A stretch of DNA of 64,000 nt. It comes from a virus. Location: IMG/VR virus record IMGVR_UViG_3300020424_000002, positions 62,001-126,000 of that record, one strand, 5' to 3'. The notes below the pieces were generated by a model. That model did no database searches. It saw only the letters and a program-made list of their open reading frames with translations, and was not told where the DNA came from. Made by a program: the position numbers and the translations under genes. The first letter of the stretch is position 1; each line of letters begins with the position of its first letter. Of the stretch, positions 7,173-16,126 are shown in pieces.

Positions 7173-8269
7173 AATTTAAATCCCTCAAATGTATTTTCTT
7201 TTATGTCTTGTTTAATACCACCGATAACATAAGATTCAATCTCTGTCTCCTGTGGTGCATTCTGTTGTCCTCTAGATGATAACCAGTGTTGTGTCCATGG
7301 TAATGGATTAGTTCTACTTGAGATATCATATATAGGGTTCAAACCAATTGCACGAAGTCGTCTATTTGCAATATACTCTACATATTGACTTAACAATGCA
7401 GTTGATAATCCTAACATACTACCATATTTAAATAGGTATTCTGCCCAATCTTTTTCTTCTGTAACTGCATCTTCATACATTTTGTAAACATCTGGTTCAC
7501 AATCTTTCATAACTTTTAACATTACTTTATCTTTTTCTTCTTTTTGATAACATTTTAAAATGTGTTGTGATATTGCAAGATGTTGTGCTTCGTCTCTTGC
7601 AATCAGACTAATAATCTTTGCAGAACCTTCCATCTTTTTCATTTCTCCAAATGCAAAAGTACATGCAAATGATACAAAGAAACGAATACCTTCAAGTATG
7701 TTAATACTAATTAGTGCAAGATATAATCTTTTCTTAAGTTCATATTCATCTTTTTCGTATCCTAAACTATATCTCTGTGCATAGTCTATGAACTCATCAT
7801 ATCTTTTTGTGACTGATTCTGCTCTTGCAATAATCTTTTCGTCATCTAGAATCGTATCAAATACCTTTGATGGGTCTGAATACAAATTCTTTATCATGTA
7901 AGTGTAGGAACGACTATGGATAGTTTCCATAAAGTCCCATGCAATGATACATCCTTCTAACTCTGGAAGAGTACAGAAAGGTAACAATGCAGTAGCAGGG
8001 CCTCTACCTTGAACTGAATCTAAAAGTGTTTGATACTTTAGATTACTAGTAAAGATATGTTTATGTGCTTTACTTAGTTCATTGTAGTCGTTCCTATCTT
8101 TTTGAAGAGAAACTTCTTCTGGTCTCCAGAAATACCCAAGTTGTCTTTGTGTTAATTTGTCGAAAATCGGATATTTAAAATCGTCATATCGTTGGGTATT
8201 AAGTTCCTCTCCAAAGAAAATTGGATTCTTTAAAAAATTTACTTTGTTTCTATTAAATACTTTACTCAT
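7169..8269 (-). CDS. nrdB: Ribonucleoside-diphosphate reductase, beta subunit (class Ia)
   Basis: The small subunit that carries the di-iron tyrosyl radical for dNTP synthesis. Signature segments are FWRPEEVSLQKD (first iron ligand Asp), WDFMETIHSRSYTYM (Glu, His and the radical Tyr) and RDEAQHLAISQHIL (Glu and His ligands). From MSKVFNRNK at 8269 it is 366 residues, close to T4 NrdB (388). The longer frame from 8290 adds seven residues inside the upstream gene and is less likely. The C-terminus, which binds NrdA, is present. Confidence 0.93.
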   Translation of the reverse strand: MSKVFNRNKVNFLKNPIFFGEELNTQRYDDFKYPIFDKLTQRQLGYFWRPEEVSLQKDRNDYNELSKAHKHIFTSNLKYQTLLDSVQGRGPATALLPFCTLPELEGCIIAWDFMETIHSRSYTYMIKNLYSDPSKVFDTILDDEKIIARAESVTKRYDEFIDYAQRYSLGYEKDEYELKKRLYLALISINILEGIRFFVSFACTFAFGEMKKMEGSAKIISLIARDEAQHLAISQHILKCYQKEEKDKVMLKVMKDCEPDVYKMYEDAVTEEKDWAEYLFKYGSMLGLSTALLSQYVEYIANRRLRAIGLNPIYDISSRTNPLPWTQHWLSSRGQQNAPQETEIESYVIGGIKQDIKENTFEGFKL

Positions 8270-9272
8270 ATTTTTCGTATCCTTTACCACATGGTTTACC
8301 TGTGATAGGGTCTGTTAATGCAGAATTTCCATATGTCCAATATGTTTCTGCACTTTGTATTGCATCATTTGCCTTATTCCATTCTCTACTTGCCTTACTA
8401 CCTACTCCATGATATATTGATGGTCTACCATCATATTTTAATATAGGAAAGTCTCTATGCATTGGCCCATCTTTATGCAAATAATGTATAAAAATTTGTC
8501 TTGCACTATCTCCAGCAAGTCTTTCTCTCCAATGTATTACATTACTTCCTTGATAAAATAATGCATCGCCTGGTTCTAGATTTACTGGTATACAGTTTTC
8601 TCTCTCATCAAAAGGACTTCCCATTGTTAAATCCCATGATGTGGTATTATCCATTCCACAATAATTCATATCATTACGAACCCATATTGTCCATGGTTTA
8701 TTATCATCGGTATCATATGATATAGGAAAAGTTGCACTAAATTCACATGATGGTCTATCAGTATGACTTAGTAACCTTGAATGTCTGTCATAAGTTCTTC
8801 CATATGAATATGTTGGAACTAATCGAACACCAAATAAGTCTTCAATTTTCTTTTGATACATTAAAAGAATTGTTTCTCCATAATTTGGAAAAGGCATTCC
8901 TTTACTAACCCATGTATCTAATCCTTTACCTTTATCATCAAAGTTTTCTGAAATAATATGTTCTTCACGATAATATTGTTTTCGTTGTTCTTGGAACTTA
9001 AACATATGTTCAGTCCAATTAATGTGAGACTGACTAAAGAAGTCTCTTGCAACAAAAAATCTATTCTTTGCAAACGAATAACCTTCCTTGGTTATTTCTG
9101 GTGCATCCTCTGGATGGTCTGTCTCTGGGTTGAAGATTTTATTTCTTCCTTCAACTGATAGATTATAGTTTCTTAAAATTCTTTCTTGAATTTGTTTTAC
9201 ACTTTCAAGATGTTGTTCTTTTCTTTGTTGTTTTTCTTCTTTACTTACTCTTGCAAATTCTAAATGGCGCAT
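8262..9272 (-). CDS. 2OG-Fe(II) oxygenase
   Basis: A 336-residue protein with the double-stranded beta-helix signature. RLLSHTDRPSCEFS supplies the HxD motif, and VIHWRERLAGDSARQIFIHYL supplies the distal His and the Arg that grips 2-oxoglutarate. The N-terminal 90 residues are helical and basic (KEEKQQRKEQHLESVKQIQE). This is the prolyl-hydroxylase-like type common in marine T4-like phages; the substrate is unknown. It is wedged between nrdA and nrdB with overlaps of 13 and 8 bases. Confidence 0.8.
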   Translation of the reverse strand: MRHLEFARVSKEEKQQRKEQHLESVKQIQERILRNYNLSVEGRNKIFNPETDHPEDAPEITKEGYSFAKNRFFVARDFFSQSHINWTEHMFKFQEQRKQYYREEHIISENFDDKGKGLDTWVSKGMPFPNYGETILLMYQKKIEDLFGVRLVPTYSYGRTYDRHSRLLSHTDRPSCEFSATFPISYDTDDNKPWTIWVRNDMNYCGMDNTTSWDLTMGSPFDERENCIPVNLEPGDALFYQGSNVIHWRERLAGDSARQIFIHYLHKDGPMHRDFPILKYDGRPSIYHGVGSKASREWNKANDAIQSAETYWTYGNSALTDPITGKPCGKGYEKYE

Positions 9273-11560
9273 GCGTCACATTCCTCATCATCTAATTCTT
9301 CCTGTACTGGAAGTGGTTCGTCTTTTACTTCGACAACCTCATCTGTCTTCATATCATATGTATTTTGGTAATAAGAAGTCTTCCATCCATATTTATAAGT
9401 TTTAAGAAGGTCTGTTGCCATCTCAGAGATAGGAACTTCGTTATTTTCATAGTTTTCTGGGTTATAAGACCAGTTACCACTAATACCTTGGTCAAAGAAT
9501 TTCTGCATAACAGAAACTACTTTGATATATCCATCATTGTCTTGCATATCCCATAATAATGTATAGAAGTTCTGCAACATTTGATATGATGGAACAACCT
9601 GTTTTAGAGGCCCTTTCTTAGACTTTTTAATAGTAATATAGTCTCTAGGTGGTTCTATACCATTTGTCTCGTTAGAAACGACGCTAGAGGACTCTGAGGG
9701 CATCTGTGCAGACAATGTACTATGTCTTAGTCCAAAACTCTCTATTGACTTTCTTAATTTATCCCAGTTTTCTTTATACACTGGTTTTGCAATTTCGTCA
9801 ACATCTTTTTTATATGTATCAATAGGTAGTTTACCTTCTGCATATTTTGTTCTATCAAACCACTCACATTTACCTTTTTCTTTTGCAAGTTTGTTTGATG
9901 CTTTCAATAAGTTATATTGGAAACTTTCTGTAAGTTCATGCACTAATTTATGTGCTTTTGCATCACCATATTTAACTTTGTTCTTTGCAAGAAAATGTGC
10001 AAGTCCAATGTATCCAATCCCTAAACTTCTTCTTGCCTTTGTTGATATTTCTGCAGCTTTTACTGGATATCTTTGATAATCAATTAGTTCATCTAATCCA
10101 CGAACTGATAATTGACATAATTCTGGTAGTTCTTCTAGTTTAATTGCACCTACATTGATTGCAGATAGTATACAAAGTGCAATCTCACCTTCTTCATCAT
10201 CTGGATGACTTATAGGTGTTGTTGGTAAAGTAATTTCTTGACATAAGTTGCTCATGTTCACTTTGTCAAGAAAACTACTATGACTATTACTATGGTCTAT
10301 ATTCATAATATAGATTCTTCCTGTTTCTGCTCTTTCTTTGAGCATATCCATAAACAGTATTCTTGCACTTACTTTCTTTTTAGGGATAGAATAAGCTCTC
10401 TCGTACTTTTCGTATAGTTCATCAAACTTATCTGTGCCAAATGCATCGTACAAATCAGGCACATCGTGAGGAGAAAACAAAGTGATATCCTCGTCTTTAA
10501 TAAATCTTTCATAAAATAATTTAGATAACTGAATCGAATAGTCTAACTTTCTGACTCTATTGTCTTCTGTTCCTTTGTTATTTTTGAGGACAATAATGTC
10601 TTCAATCTCTTGATGCCAGATTGGGAAATGGACAGTAGCTGACCCACCCCTAACACCATTTTGTGTACAACATCTGACTGTTGATTCAAATTTCTTGAGG
10701 AAAGGTATAACTCCTGTGTGCTGTACTTCTCCACCACGAATTTTAGAGTTGATTCCACGAATCCTACCAGCATTAATACCAATTCCAGCCCTCTGTGCAA
10801 CATACCTACCGATAGCCATATCACTAGAAAAAATACTTGGCAAAGTGTCATCACTGTCCACCAAAACACAACTAGCAAACTGTCGAAGAGGAGTTCTAAC
10901 CCCCGCCATAACTGGGGTTGGTATGTTGATTTTAAATTGACTAATCGCGTCATAATATCTTTTAACATAATTTAACCTCGTTTCTTTAGGGTAGTCCTTA
11001 AATAGAACTGCACTAATCAAAATGTACATAAACTGTGGAGACTCATACAGTTTACCAGTTGACCTGTCCTGTACAAGATATTTATCCACTACCTGTCGAA
11101 GACCTGCGTATGCAAACATCAAGTCTCGATTATGATTCAGATATGAGTTTAATTTACTCCATTCATCATCGTCATAATAACCTATCAATTCTTTGTCATA
11201 AACACCTAGTTCTATATTTCTTTCTACTATCTCTTTTAATGGTGGATATATTTTACTATCTTTCCATTTGGTATTAAAGACATCTTTACGAATTGCAAAC
11301 AATAATAATCTTGCAGCTACATATTGATAATTTGGTGTATCCAATGATATCAAATCAGATGCAGATTTTATTAATGTGTCTTGAATCTCTTGAGTTGTGA
11401 CTCCATCATAAAAAGATAAGTTTGCACTCATTTCAACCTGTGATGCAGAAACCCCATTGATACCATCACATGCAGCTTCTACCATTTTATGAATTTTATC
11501 TAAATTTAAATTTTCTTTTGACCCATCCCTCTTTACTATACTAAGTCCATTACCATTCAC
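9260..11560 (-). CDS. nrdA: Ribonucleoside-diphosphate reductase, alpha subunit (class Ia)
   Basis: A 766-residue catalytic subunit, full length (T4 NrdA is 754). The N-terminus is an ATP-cone (VKRDGSKENLNLDKIHKMV). The substrate-loop cysteine lies in QFASCVLVDSDD. NLCQEITLPT carries the other active-site cysteine region, and MPSESSSVVSNETNGIEPP is the family signature. The C-terminus ends ECDACAI, the CxxC pair that shuttles electrons from thioredoxin or glutaredoxin. Its ATG overlaps the primase stop by one base. Confidence 0.95.
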   Translation of the reverse strand: MNGNGLSIVKRDGSKENLNLDKIHKMVEAACDGINGVSASQVEMSANLSFYDGVTTQEIQDTLIKSASDLISLDTPNYQYVAARLLLFAIRKDVFNTKWKDSKIYPPLKEIVERNIELGVYDKELIGYYDDDEWSKLNSYLNHNRDLMFAYAGLRQVVDKYLVQDRSTGKLYESPQFMYILISAVLFKDYPKETRLNYVKRYYDAISQFKINIPTPVMAGVRTPLRQFASCVLVDSDDTLPSIFSSDMAIGRYVAQRAGIGINAGRIRGINSKIRGGEVQHTGVIPFLKKFESTVRCCTQNGVRGGSATVHFPIWHQEIEDIIVLKNNKGTEDNRVRKLDYSIQLSKLFYERFIKDEDITLFSPHDVPDLYDAFGTDKFDELYEKYERAYSIPKKKVSARILFMDMLKERAETGRIYIMNIDHSNSHSSFLDKVNMSNLCQEITLPTTPISHPDDEEGEIALCILSAINVGAIKLEELPELCQLSVRGLDELIDYQRYPVKAAEISTKARRSLGIGYIGLAHFLAKNKVKYGDAKAHKLVHELTESFQYNLLKASNKLAKEKGKCEWFDRTKYAEGKLPIDTYKKDVDEIAKPVYKENWDKLRKSIESFGLRHSTLSAQMPSESSSVVSNETNGIEPPRDYITIKKSKKGPLKQVVPSYQMLQNFYTLLWDMQDNDGYIKVVSVMQKFFDQGISGNWSYNPENYENNEVPISEMATDLLKTYKYGWKTSYYQNTYDMKTDEVVEVKDEPLPVQEELDDEECDACAI

Positions 11561-12552
11561 TATACTTTACTCCAGTTATTAATCACAAGATTTAATGATA
11601 AACCTTGTTGTGTATTCTCTTTTATCACATCAATGATGTCTGGTATCCGATTGAGTACCATATCATTAATATCTTTTTCTTTTATTGTCTCAGGCCATAC
11701 ACAAACTTTGTATCCAAGCTCTGACATTTTTCTCATCTTCTTGATGATTTCCTTATTCCTTGGTTCATTATCAAAGACAAGAGTTGAATTACTCTTGGAT
11801 ATTTCGTTTGTTACCTTGGAGAAGTCTGAACCTGCGACTGCAATGCAGTTGTCCAGAAATAAAGAGTCAATTGGCCCTTCAACAACATAAAGAGGTTGGT
11901 TGAAATCAACTTTGTCGAGATTGAAAATAAGTGGTTTTTCTTCATCGAATCGTAGTGTTAAATATCTCAGTTGTGAATCATTTAATGCTCTACCTGTGAC
12001 TCCTATGAGATTTTTTTGTCTATCATAGAAGGGTAAAACAAGTCTTGGGTCATTTCCTAAAACTCTCTTATTATACTTATAATTTATTGAACTTAGACTT
12101 TGTGCAGACTCAACAAAGTAAAAATCATCCCACCACTTCTTTGGTATTTCTCTTCTAGTTAGATAGTCAACACATAACTGACTTTCAGTTGCCCTAGGAT
12201 ATTTACCAAGTGGGTTCTCTTTAAACTTTGGTGGTTCAAAAGTAAAGTTCTGTTGTGCAACTGGTCTGGTATCATTCTTCTTACCGAATCTTTCCATGAC
12301 CCATTGTTTATACAACATTTCATCGTGGTCTTTGAGAAAAATACCTATATTGGTTGAATGACCACAATTGTGACATTTATAGACATAGGTATCCTTATGT
12401 TGAAAGTGATATCCTCTTGCTTTTAACTGGTTCTTGGAACTGTCTCCACAATATGGACATGAATGGTTAAGAACTTTATCGTCCTTCCATTTCACATTAC
12501 GAAATTTAGGGGATACCAATTTAAGGTATTTTTTATCAATCCACAAAGACAT
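11560..12552 (-). CDS. DNA primase (T4 gp61-like, DnaG type)
   Basis: A 330-residue primase. A zinc-binding domain is formed by C32, C35, C60 and C63 (CPYCGDSS ... CHNCGHST). The TOPRIM domain follows, with LYVVEGPIDSLFL (catalytic Glu) and STLVFDNEPRNKE (DxD-like metal site). T4 gp61 is 342 residues. It makes RNA primers for lagging-strand synthesis together with the gp41 helicase at 34405-35790. It is the first gene of the operon that continues through nrdA and nrdB, and its promoter lies at 12559-12586. Confidence 0.9.
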   Translation of the reverse strand: MSLWIDKKYLKLVSPKFRNVKWKDDKVLNHSCPYCGDSSKNQLKARGYHFQHKDTYVYKCHNCGHSTNIGIFLKDHDEMLYKQWVMERFGKKNDTRPVAQQNFTFEPPKFKENPLGKYPRATESQLCVDYLTRREIPKKWWDDFYFVESAQSLSSINYKYNKRVLGNDPRLVLPFYDRQKNLIGVTGRALNDSQLRYLTLRFDEEKPLIFNLDKVDFNQPLYVVEGPIDSLFLDNCIAVAGSDFSKVTNEISKSNSTLVFDNEPRNKEIIKKMRKMSELGYKVCVWPETIKEKDINDMVLNRIPDIIDVIKENTQQGLSLNLVINNWSKV

Positions 12553-12558
12553 ATACCT

Positions 12559-12586
12559 ATAATACTATATAATTGGTATTTGTCAA
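12559..12586 (-). promoter_or_regulatory. Early/middle promoter, 16-bp-spacer class, for the primase-nrd operon
   Basis: TTGACA (12581-12586) followed by AATAC and, after a 16-bp spacer, TATTAT (12559-12564). The TTGACAAATAC block recurs at 42317 and 57841. An inverted repeat AATCCC/GGGATT (12593-12612) without a U-tract lies just upstream and may mark the end of the previous unit. Confidence 0.6.
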
Positions 12587-12627
12587 GGTAATAATCCCTC
12601 TCTCTTGGGATTACTTAGACATTGGTT

Positions 12628-13158
12628 TTAATTTTTCTTGATAACTGCAGCTTGACCCTGTGAGGTAGAACCATCTGGGTTCTTGATGGTGACATTTCTG
12701 TAGTAAACTACCACTTCTTGTACTTCACGAATGTATCTTCGTAGTTCTTGCATGTTGTATGCAAGGAGTTCATAATCACTGACCGAGAATGCAACAAAGA
12801 CGATATCACCATTGTTCATCTTCTTCATATCATCCATAAATCTATCGAGATATGTGTAATCTTCTGGCCAATCTGGATTTTCTTTACCCAAATCACATAC
12901 CCATTTACCATCTACTTTGGTTCTAGGTCTTTTACCTTCTTCATTTTTGATACATGGATTTGCAATCTTGGCTTCAGATACCACATAAAACCTAGGTTCT
13001 TTCAAATCAATGTTCCTAGGCATTGTTGGTTGTAATATATCTATTTCTAATGGTTTGGATACGATATCTACTTTCTTAGTCCCAAAACTAGCACAACTAG
13101 TTGTTAGGATTAATATCAGCGGAAGGGTCGTCCAAAGAATCCAGTTCTTTACTGTCAT
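12628..13158 (-). CDS. Lipoprotein, probable outer-membrane spanin (Rz1-like) partner
   Basis: A 176-residue protein. A hydrophobic signal ends in the lipobox LTTSC (Cys22), so it should be lipidated and anchored to a membrane facing the periplasm. It overlaps the upstream membrane/coiled-coil gene by 62 bases, the embedded arrangement typical of Rz/Rz1 spanins. It is longer than classic Rz1 and contains a conserved-looking core (PDWPEDYTYLDRFMDDM). Alternatively it is an unrelated phage lipoprotein; the spanin call is inference from context. Confidence 0.6.
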   Translation of the reverse strand: MTVKNWILWTTLPLILILTTSCASFGTKKVDIVSKPLEIDILQPTMPRNIDLKEPRFYVVSEAKIANPCIKNEEGKRPRTKVDGKWVCDLGKENPDWPEDYTYLDRFMDDMKKMNNGDIVFVAFSVSDYELLAYNMQELRRYIREVQEVVVYYRNVTIKNPDGSTSQGQAAVIKKN

Positions 13159-13492
13159 TTTCTATACTCTCAAAAACTTGTGCAGTACCATCGTTGATTC
13201 TTTTTTCAATCATTCCTGGCTTTGCAATTGCAAGTTGGTTTAAATTATGTCTTCTAAAAATGTCTAGATATTGATTCATTTCTTCTTCAATCTGAGCATT
13301 TTTTTGCATCATTTGTTGTAAGGATTTACCTTGTAATTCAAATGATTCTTTCATTGCAGTCATGGCTGCTTGTTGTTCCTCAACTGCACCTTCAAGTGCA
13401 AGGTTGTTTGCAGTTAATGTTTGGTTTTGATTATAAAGATAAAAGGTTGCAAGACCTAATATCAATATAATACCCATGAACATTTGATTCAT
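13097..13492 (-). CDS. Inner-membrane coiled-coil protein, probable i-spanin (Rz-like)
   Basis: A 131-residue protein. Residues 4-21 are a single N-terminal membrane helix. It is followed by a long periplasmic coiled coil rich in Glu/Gln (about 25-85; QTLTANNLALEGAVEEQQAA) and the segment AIAKPGMIEKRINDGT. This topology, and the lipoprotein gene starting inside its 3' end, fit an i-spanin/o-spanin pair that fuses inner and outer membranes at lysis. Confidence 0.6.
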   Translation of the reverse strand: MNQMFMGIILILGLATFYLYNQNQTLTANNLALEGAVEEQQAAMTAMKESFELQGKSLQQMMQKNAQIEEEMNQYLDIFRRHNLNQLAIAKPGMIEKRINDGTAQVFESIENDSKELDSLDDPSADINPNN

Positions 13493-13710
13493 TATGAATA
13501 TTCCTCAATGTATTTTTTTACATCACCTACAGTAATTAGATTATCTGTATCCTCATCTGGTATTTCCATATCAAATTCTTTTTCAAATAACATTACAAGT
13601 TCTACTGTATGTAAAGAATCTGCACCTAAATCTTCCATGATTTTACTGTCATCATTTATTGTTGATGCATCTATATGTAAATGGTCTGCAATTAATTGTT
13701 CTACTGACAT
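13492..13710 (-). CDS. Acyl carrier protein
   Basis: A 72-residue protein with the ACP fold signature EDLGADSLHTVELVMLFE. The serine of DSL (Ser31) is the 4'-phosphopantetheine attachment site. Length and acidic character match bacterial AcpP (about 78). A clean AAGGAG ribosome-binding site precedes the ATG. The stop overlaps the next start by one base. It could feed acyl groups to the di-iron protein at 15035-16126 or sequester host acyl chains; phage ACPs are rare. Confidence 0.9.
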   Translation of the reverse strand: MSVEQLIADHLHIDASTINDDSKIMEDLGADSLHTVELVMLFEKEFDMEIPDEDTDNLITVGDVKKYIEEYS

Positions 13711-13711
13711 T

Positions 13712-13963
13712 TTATAACTCCTTTATTATATAGTTCAGTCCAGCTGCACTTCTATATTCTACAACCTCATCATCTTCGGTTGTAAACTTTAAATGTTTTT
13801 CTTTCTGTACTGAAATCTTTTTCACTATATAACTTTTATCATCTGCATCACCCCATTCTTTGTTGAATGATACTGTCACTTCATATCTTGTTCTGAATAA
13901 GTCTATAAACCACCAAAATGCAAACTTAATCCATTCCCAAATTTTAATTATCCACTTTCGCAC
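13712..13963 (-). CDS. Small phage protein with hydrophobic aromatic segment
   Basis: Starting at the GTG at 13963, preceded by GGAGAG, this is an 83-residue protein. It begins (M)RKWIIKIWEWIKFAFWWF, an amphipathic/membrane-proximal helix, followed by a beta-rich domain (YEVTVSFNKEWGDADDKSY). The longer ATG frame from 14062 overlaps the previous gene by 119 bases, and its extra residues look like out-of-frame sequence. Unknown function. Confidence 0.6.
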   Translation of the reverse strand: MRKWIIKIWEWIKFAFWWFIDLFRTRYEVTVSFNKEWGDADDKSYIVKKISVQKEKHLKFTTEDDEVVEYRSAAGLNYIIKEL

Positions 13964-15038
13964 TTGCTCTCCACTGATAACATGACCAATATCTTGCTTT
14001 CCATTTAGGGCCAGGGTCTGAACAATTATGTCTTGCTCTAAATGACTTTCTTCGTTCTGCATTATCTCTGTTTATACCCATGTTAGGGTCTCCAAAACGA
14101 ACCACTACGACTTTTCCTTTCTCATTCTTTACATAGACCTTAAACTTCTTGTTAGGGTTCTCAGAAGTCCTTATAGGGTCGTTTAGTGTAACTTTCTTAC
14201 CTTGATACTCTGCTTCTGTAATTACATGGTCATAATATCCTAAACATTCTGCACAACATTCTTCTTGAGCTCTTTTGATTTGGTCTGCTGTAGGAGCTCC
14301 TTTTTCACCCTTTTTCCTCATCTTCTCACCAGAACCAGCTTTAATTCTTGCCTTTTTCTTTCTGATATTGTCCCAGAGACCTTCGTCTAATTCATCATCA
14401 CCTAATTTTAAAAACATTCTATTTTTAATTTGTTTTTTATCGGATGCAGTCATTCCTGCTTGTTTTGCAAGAGAGTTGATAAATGCAAGACCATCTTTTT
14501 CATTTGCTTTGTATCTCCTACCCATTTCTTTCTTAAGACCATTTGCAATTATGTCAAGAACATGAGATACATTTGTCACTATCCTACCATCTGTCATAAG
14601 TCTTGCCTCATTTACAGACTGTAGTGAACCTTTTAAAACAACTTTTTTCTTTTCTTTTTCTTTGTTTTTTACAAGAGGTGGATGTTCGTCTTCGTCACCA
14701 GCAACAATCATACCTATTTGATTTATTAAAGATGTAACTACTGGTGTGGGTAATTGTGATAATTGTTGCATCACATCTTTAGATAGACCTTTTACATTTT
14801 TTAGTTTCTTTTTCCAAGAAGAGATTGCAGTCATATCTTTTTTTCTTGATTCATTCATTGACTGACCAGGCGTATCATCCATATACCTTTTCAAAAGTTC
14901 TGGTGTTCCTACTTCTCTATAACCAGAGTCTTCTTTCTTTTTCTTTTTACGAACAATAGGTTTATCAGTAGAAACTGCAGCTCCAGTTGAGTTTACTGGT
15001 GCGTCTTCGAACATTTCTTTAAACCTTTTTATTTTCAT
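13944..15038 (-). CDS. Late virion-associated protein with C-terminal DUF5872-like domain
   Basis: A 364-residue basic protein. It opens MKIKRFKEMFEDAP, resembling the capsid-targeting tag of T4 internal proteins. It contains LDEG near residue 217, an LxE-G match to the T4 prohead-protease cleavage rule, and another VNEA near 142. The last 90 residues (DPIRTSENPNKKFKVYV, VVVVRFGDPNMGI, ERRKSFRARHNC) form a small cysteine-containing domain recurrent in phage structural proteins. Likely packaged or scaffold-associated; this is inference. Confidence 0.6.
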   Translation of the reverse strand: MKIKRFKEMFEDAPVNSTGAAVSTDKPIVRKKKKKEDSGYREVGTPELLKRYMDDTPGQSMNESRKKDMTAISSWKKKLKNVKGLSKDVMQQLSQLPTPVVTSLINQIGMIVAGDEDEHPPLVKNKEKEKKKVVLKGSLQSVNEARLMTDGRIVTNVSHVLDIIANGLKKEMGRRYKANEKDGLAFINSLAKQAGMTASDKKQIKNRMFLKLGDDELDEGLWDNIRKKKARIKAGSGEKMRKKGEKGAPTADQIKRAQEECCAECLGYYDHVITEAEYQGKKVTLNDPIRTSENPNKKFKVYVKNEKGKVVVVRFGDPNMGINRDNAERRKSFRARHNCSDPGPKWKARYWSCYQWRASAKVDN

Positions 15039-16126
15039 GCTACCTCTTCTAATGGTTTACTTAATTCTTCCCATGATGTTTCGTAGTCTGATTCTGCATC
15101 AATCCATTGTGAAACACCTAACTGTTCATATTTAGGTAAAAGTCTATCTGGAAGTAGTCCAATCTTCTTAAGATTAGGCATGACTCTGTTAAATAATAGA
15201 TATTGAAATTGTGAACTTAATGTATTTTCTTTAGACCATTCGTCTGTATATTCTAAATCAAATCCCCATTTTTCCCAAACTTCATATTGTTTAAATCTAT
15301 TTCTCATAACAGTACATGCTTCCAAACAAAAATCTTCTCTTTCTATTCTTTCTTTTTCTGTTAGTGTTGTAACAAAACTTGTTAAATAATTTACACCAAA
15401 TGTTACATGTCTTGCTTCATCACGAATTACAAGTCCTAACAATCTTTTAAATACTGGGTCTTGAGTAGTATCTCTTATAGTATTAAAGATTGCAAGTGCA
15501 AGTCCTTCTATGATAATTTGCATTCCTATGAATTTAAAATCCCACCTTGGGTCTGTGAGTATCTTATCTAGTAATGCTTTTAAATTTTTTCCAATAGGCA
15601 TAATTCTACCTATTCTAGTTTGTAAATATTTGTTAAATGCTTCTACATGTCTTGCCTCATCAAAGGTCTGAGAAGCTGCATATAGTTTTGCATTGAATGT
15701 TGGAGCACAACTTGTAAGTTGAGATGCAACTAGTAATGCACCTTGTTCACCATGCATAAGTTGACTTATAGTCCAATCTTGACTATCCTTAATAAACTGA
15801 CATCTATCTTCATAGGATAACTTTGCATAATCTTTATGGTTTTTCCATTGGTCATCCATAAACTTAAAACCTTCATCACTAAATTCTGGATAAGGAATAC
15901 TCCAATCTACATCCTTTTCTACATTCCATTCTAACTCTTTACCAAGTTCATATAATTTTTTTATACGATTATCTTGTACTTTGTAATCCCAGTTATAACA
16001 ACCAGTTAAAGGTGTGTTAAATATTTCTATCACATCTTCTGGATTTATTTCTTGTTCTACTGGATAGTTTGCACCTTCAAATAGTTTGTCTTCTAAAGGT
16101 GGATTGTCTACTTTAGATATTTTCAT
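15035..16126 (-). CDS. Ferritin-like di-iron oxidase/oxygenase, substrate unknown
   Basis: A 363-residue helical protein with two di-iron half-sites. The first is Glu in LMHGEQGALLVAS with DEARHVEAF, and the second is Glu in QIIIEGLALAIF with RDEARHVTFG. This is the arrangement of NrdB-like, AurF-like or fatty-acyl oxidases. It lacks the NrdB radical-site signature, so it is not a second RNR subunit. An acyl carrier protein gene lies two genes downstream, which hints at an acyl-ACP substrate. It overlaps both neighbours by 4 bases. Confidence 0.75.
   Translation of the reverse strand: MKISKVDNPPLEDKLFEGANYPVEQEINPEDVIEIFNTPLTGCYNWDYKVQDNRIKKLYELGKELEWNVEKDVDWSIPYPEFSDEGFKFMDDQWKNHKDYAKLSYEDRCQFIKDSQDWTISQLMHGEQGALLVASQLTSCAPTFNAKLYAASQTFDEARHVEAFNKYLQTRIGRIMPIGKNLKALLDKILTDPRWDFKFIGMQIIIEGLALAIFNTIRDTTQDPVFKRLLGLVIRDEARHVTFGVNYLTSFVTTLTEKERIEREDFCLEACTVMRNRFKQYEVWEKWGFDLEYTDEWSKENTLSSQFQYLLFNRVMPNLKKIGLLPDRLLPKYEQLGVSQWIDAESDYETSWEELSKPLEEVA

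Noticed and set aside
9385-9400. TATAAATA late promoter inside nrdA
   Set aside because: Coincidental codons for a Tyr-Lys-Tyr stretch in a conserved gene; no gene start follows closely.
10543-10968. Minus-strand frame of 141 codons with hydrophobic stretch
   Set aside because: Out-of-phase reading of the nrdA catalytic region, which is fully conserved.
15035-16126. Second ribonucleotide reductase small subunit
   Set aside because: The radical-Tyr region and NrdB C-terminus are missing; only the generic di-iron helices are shared.
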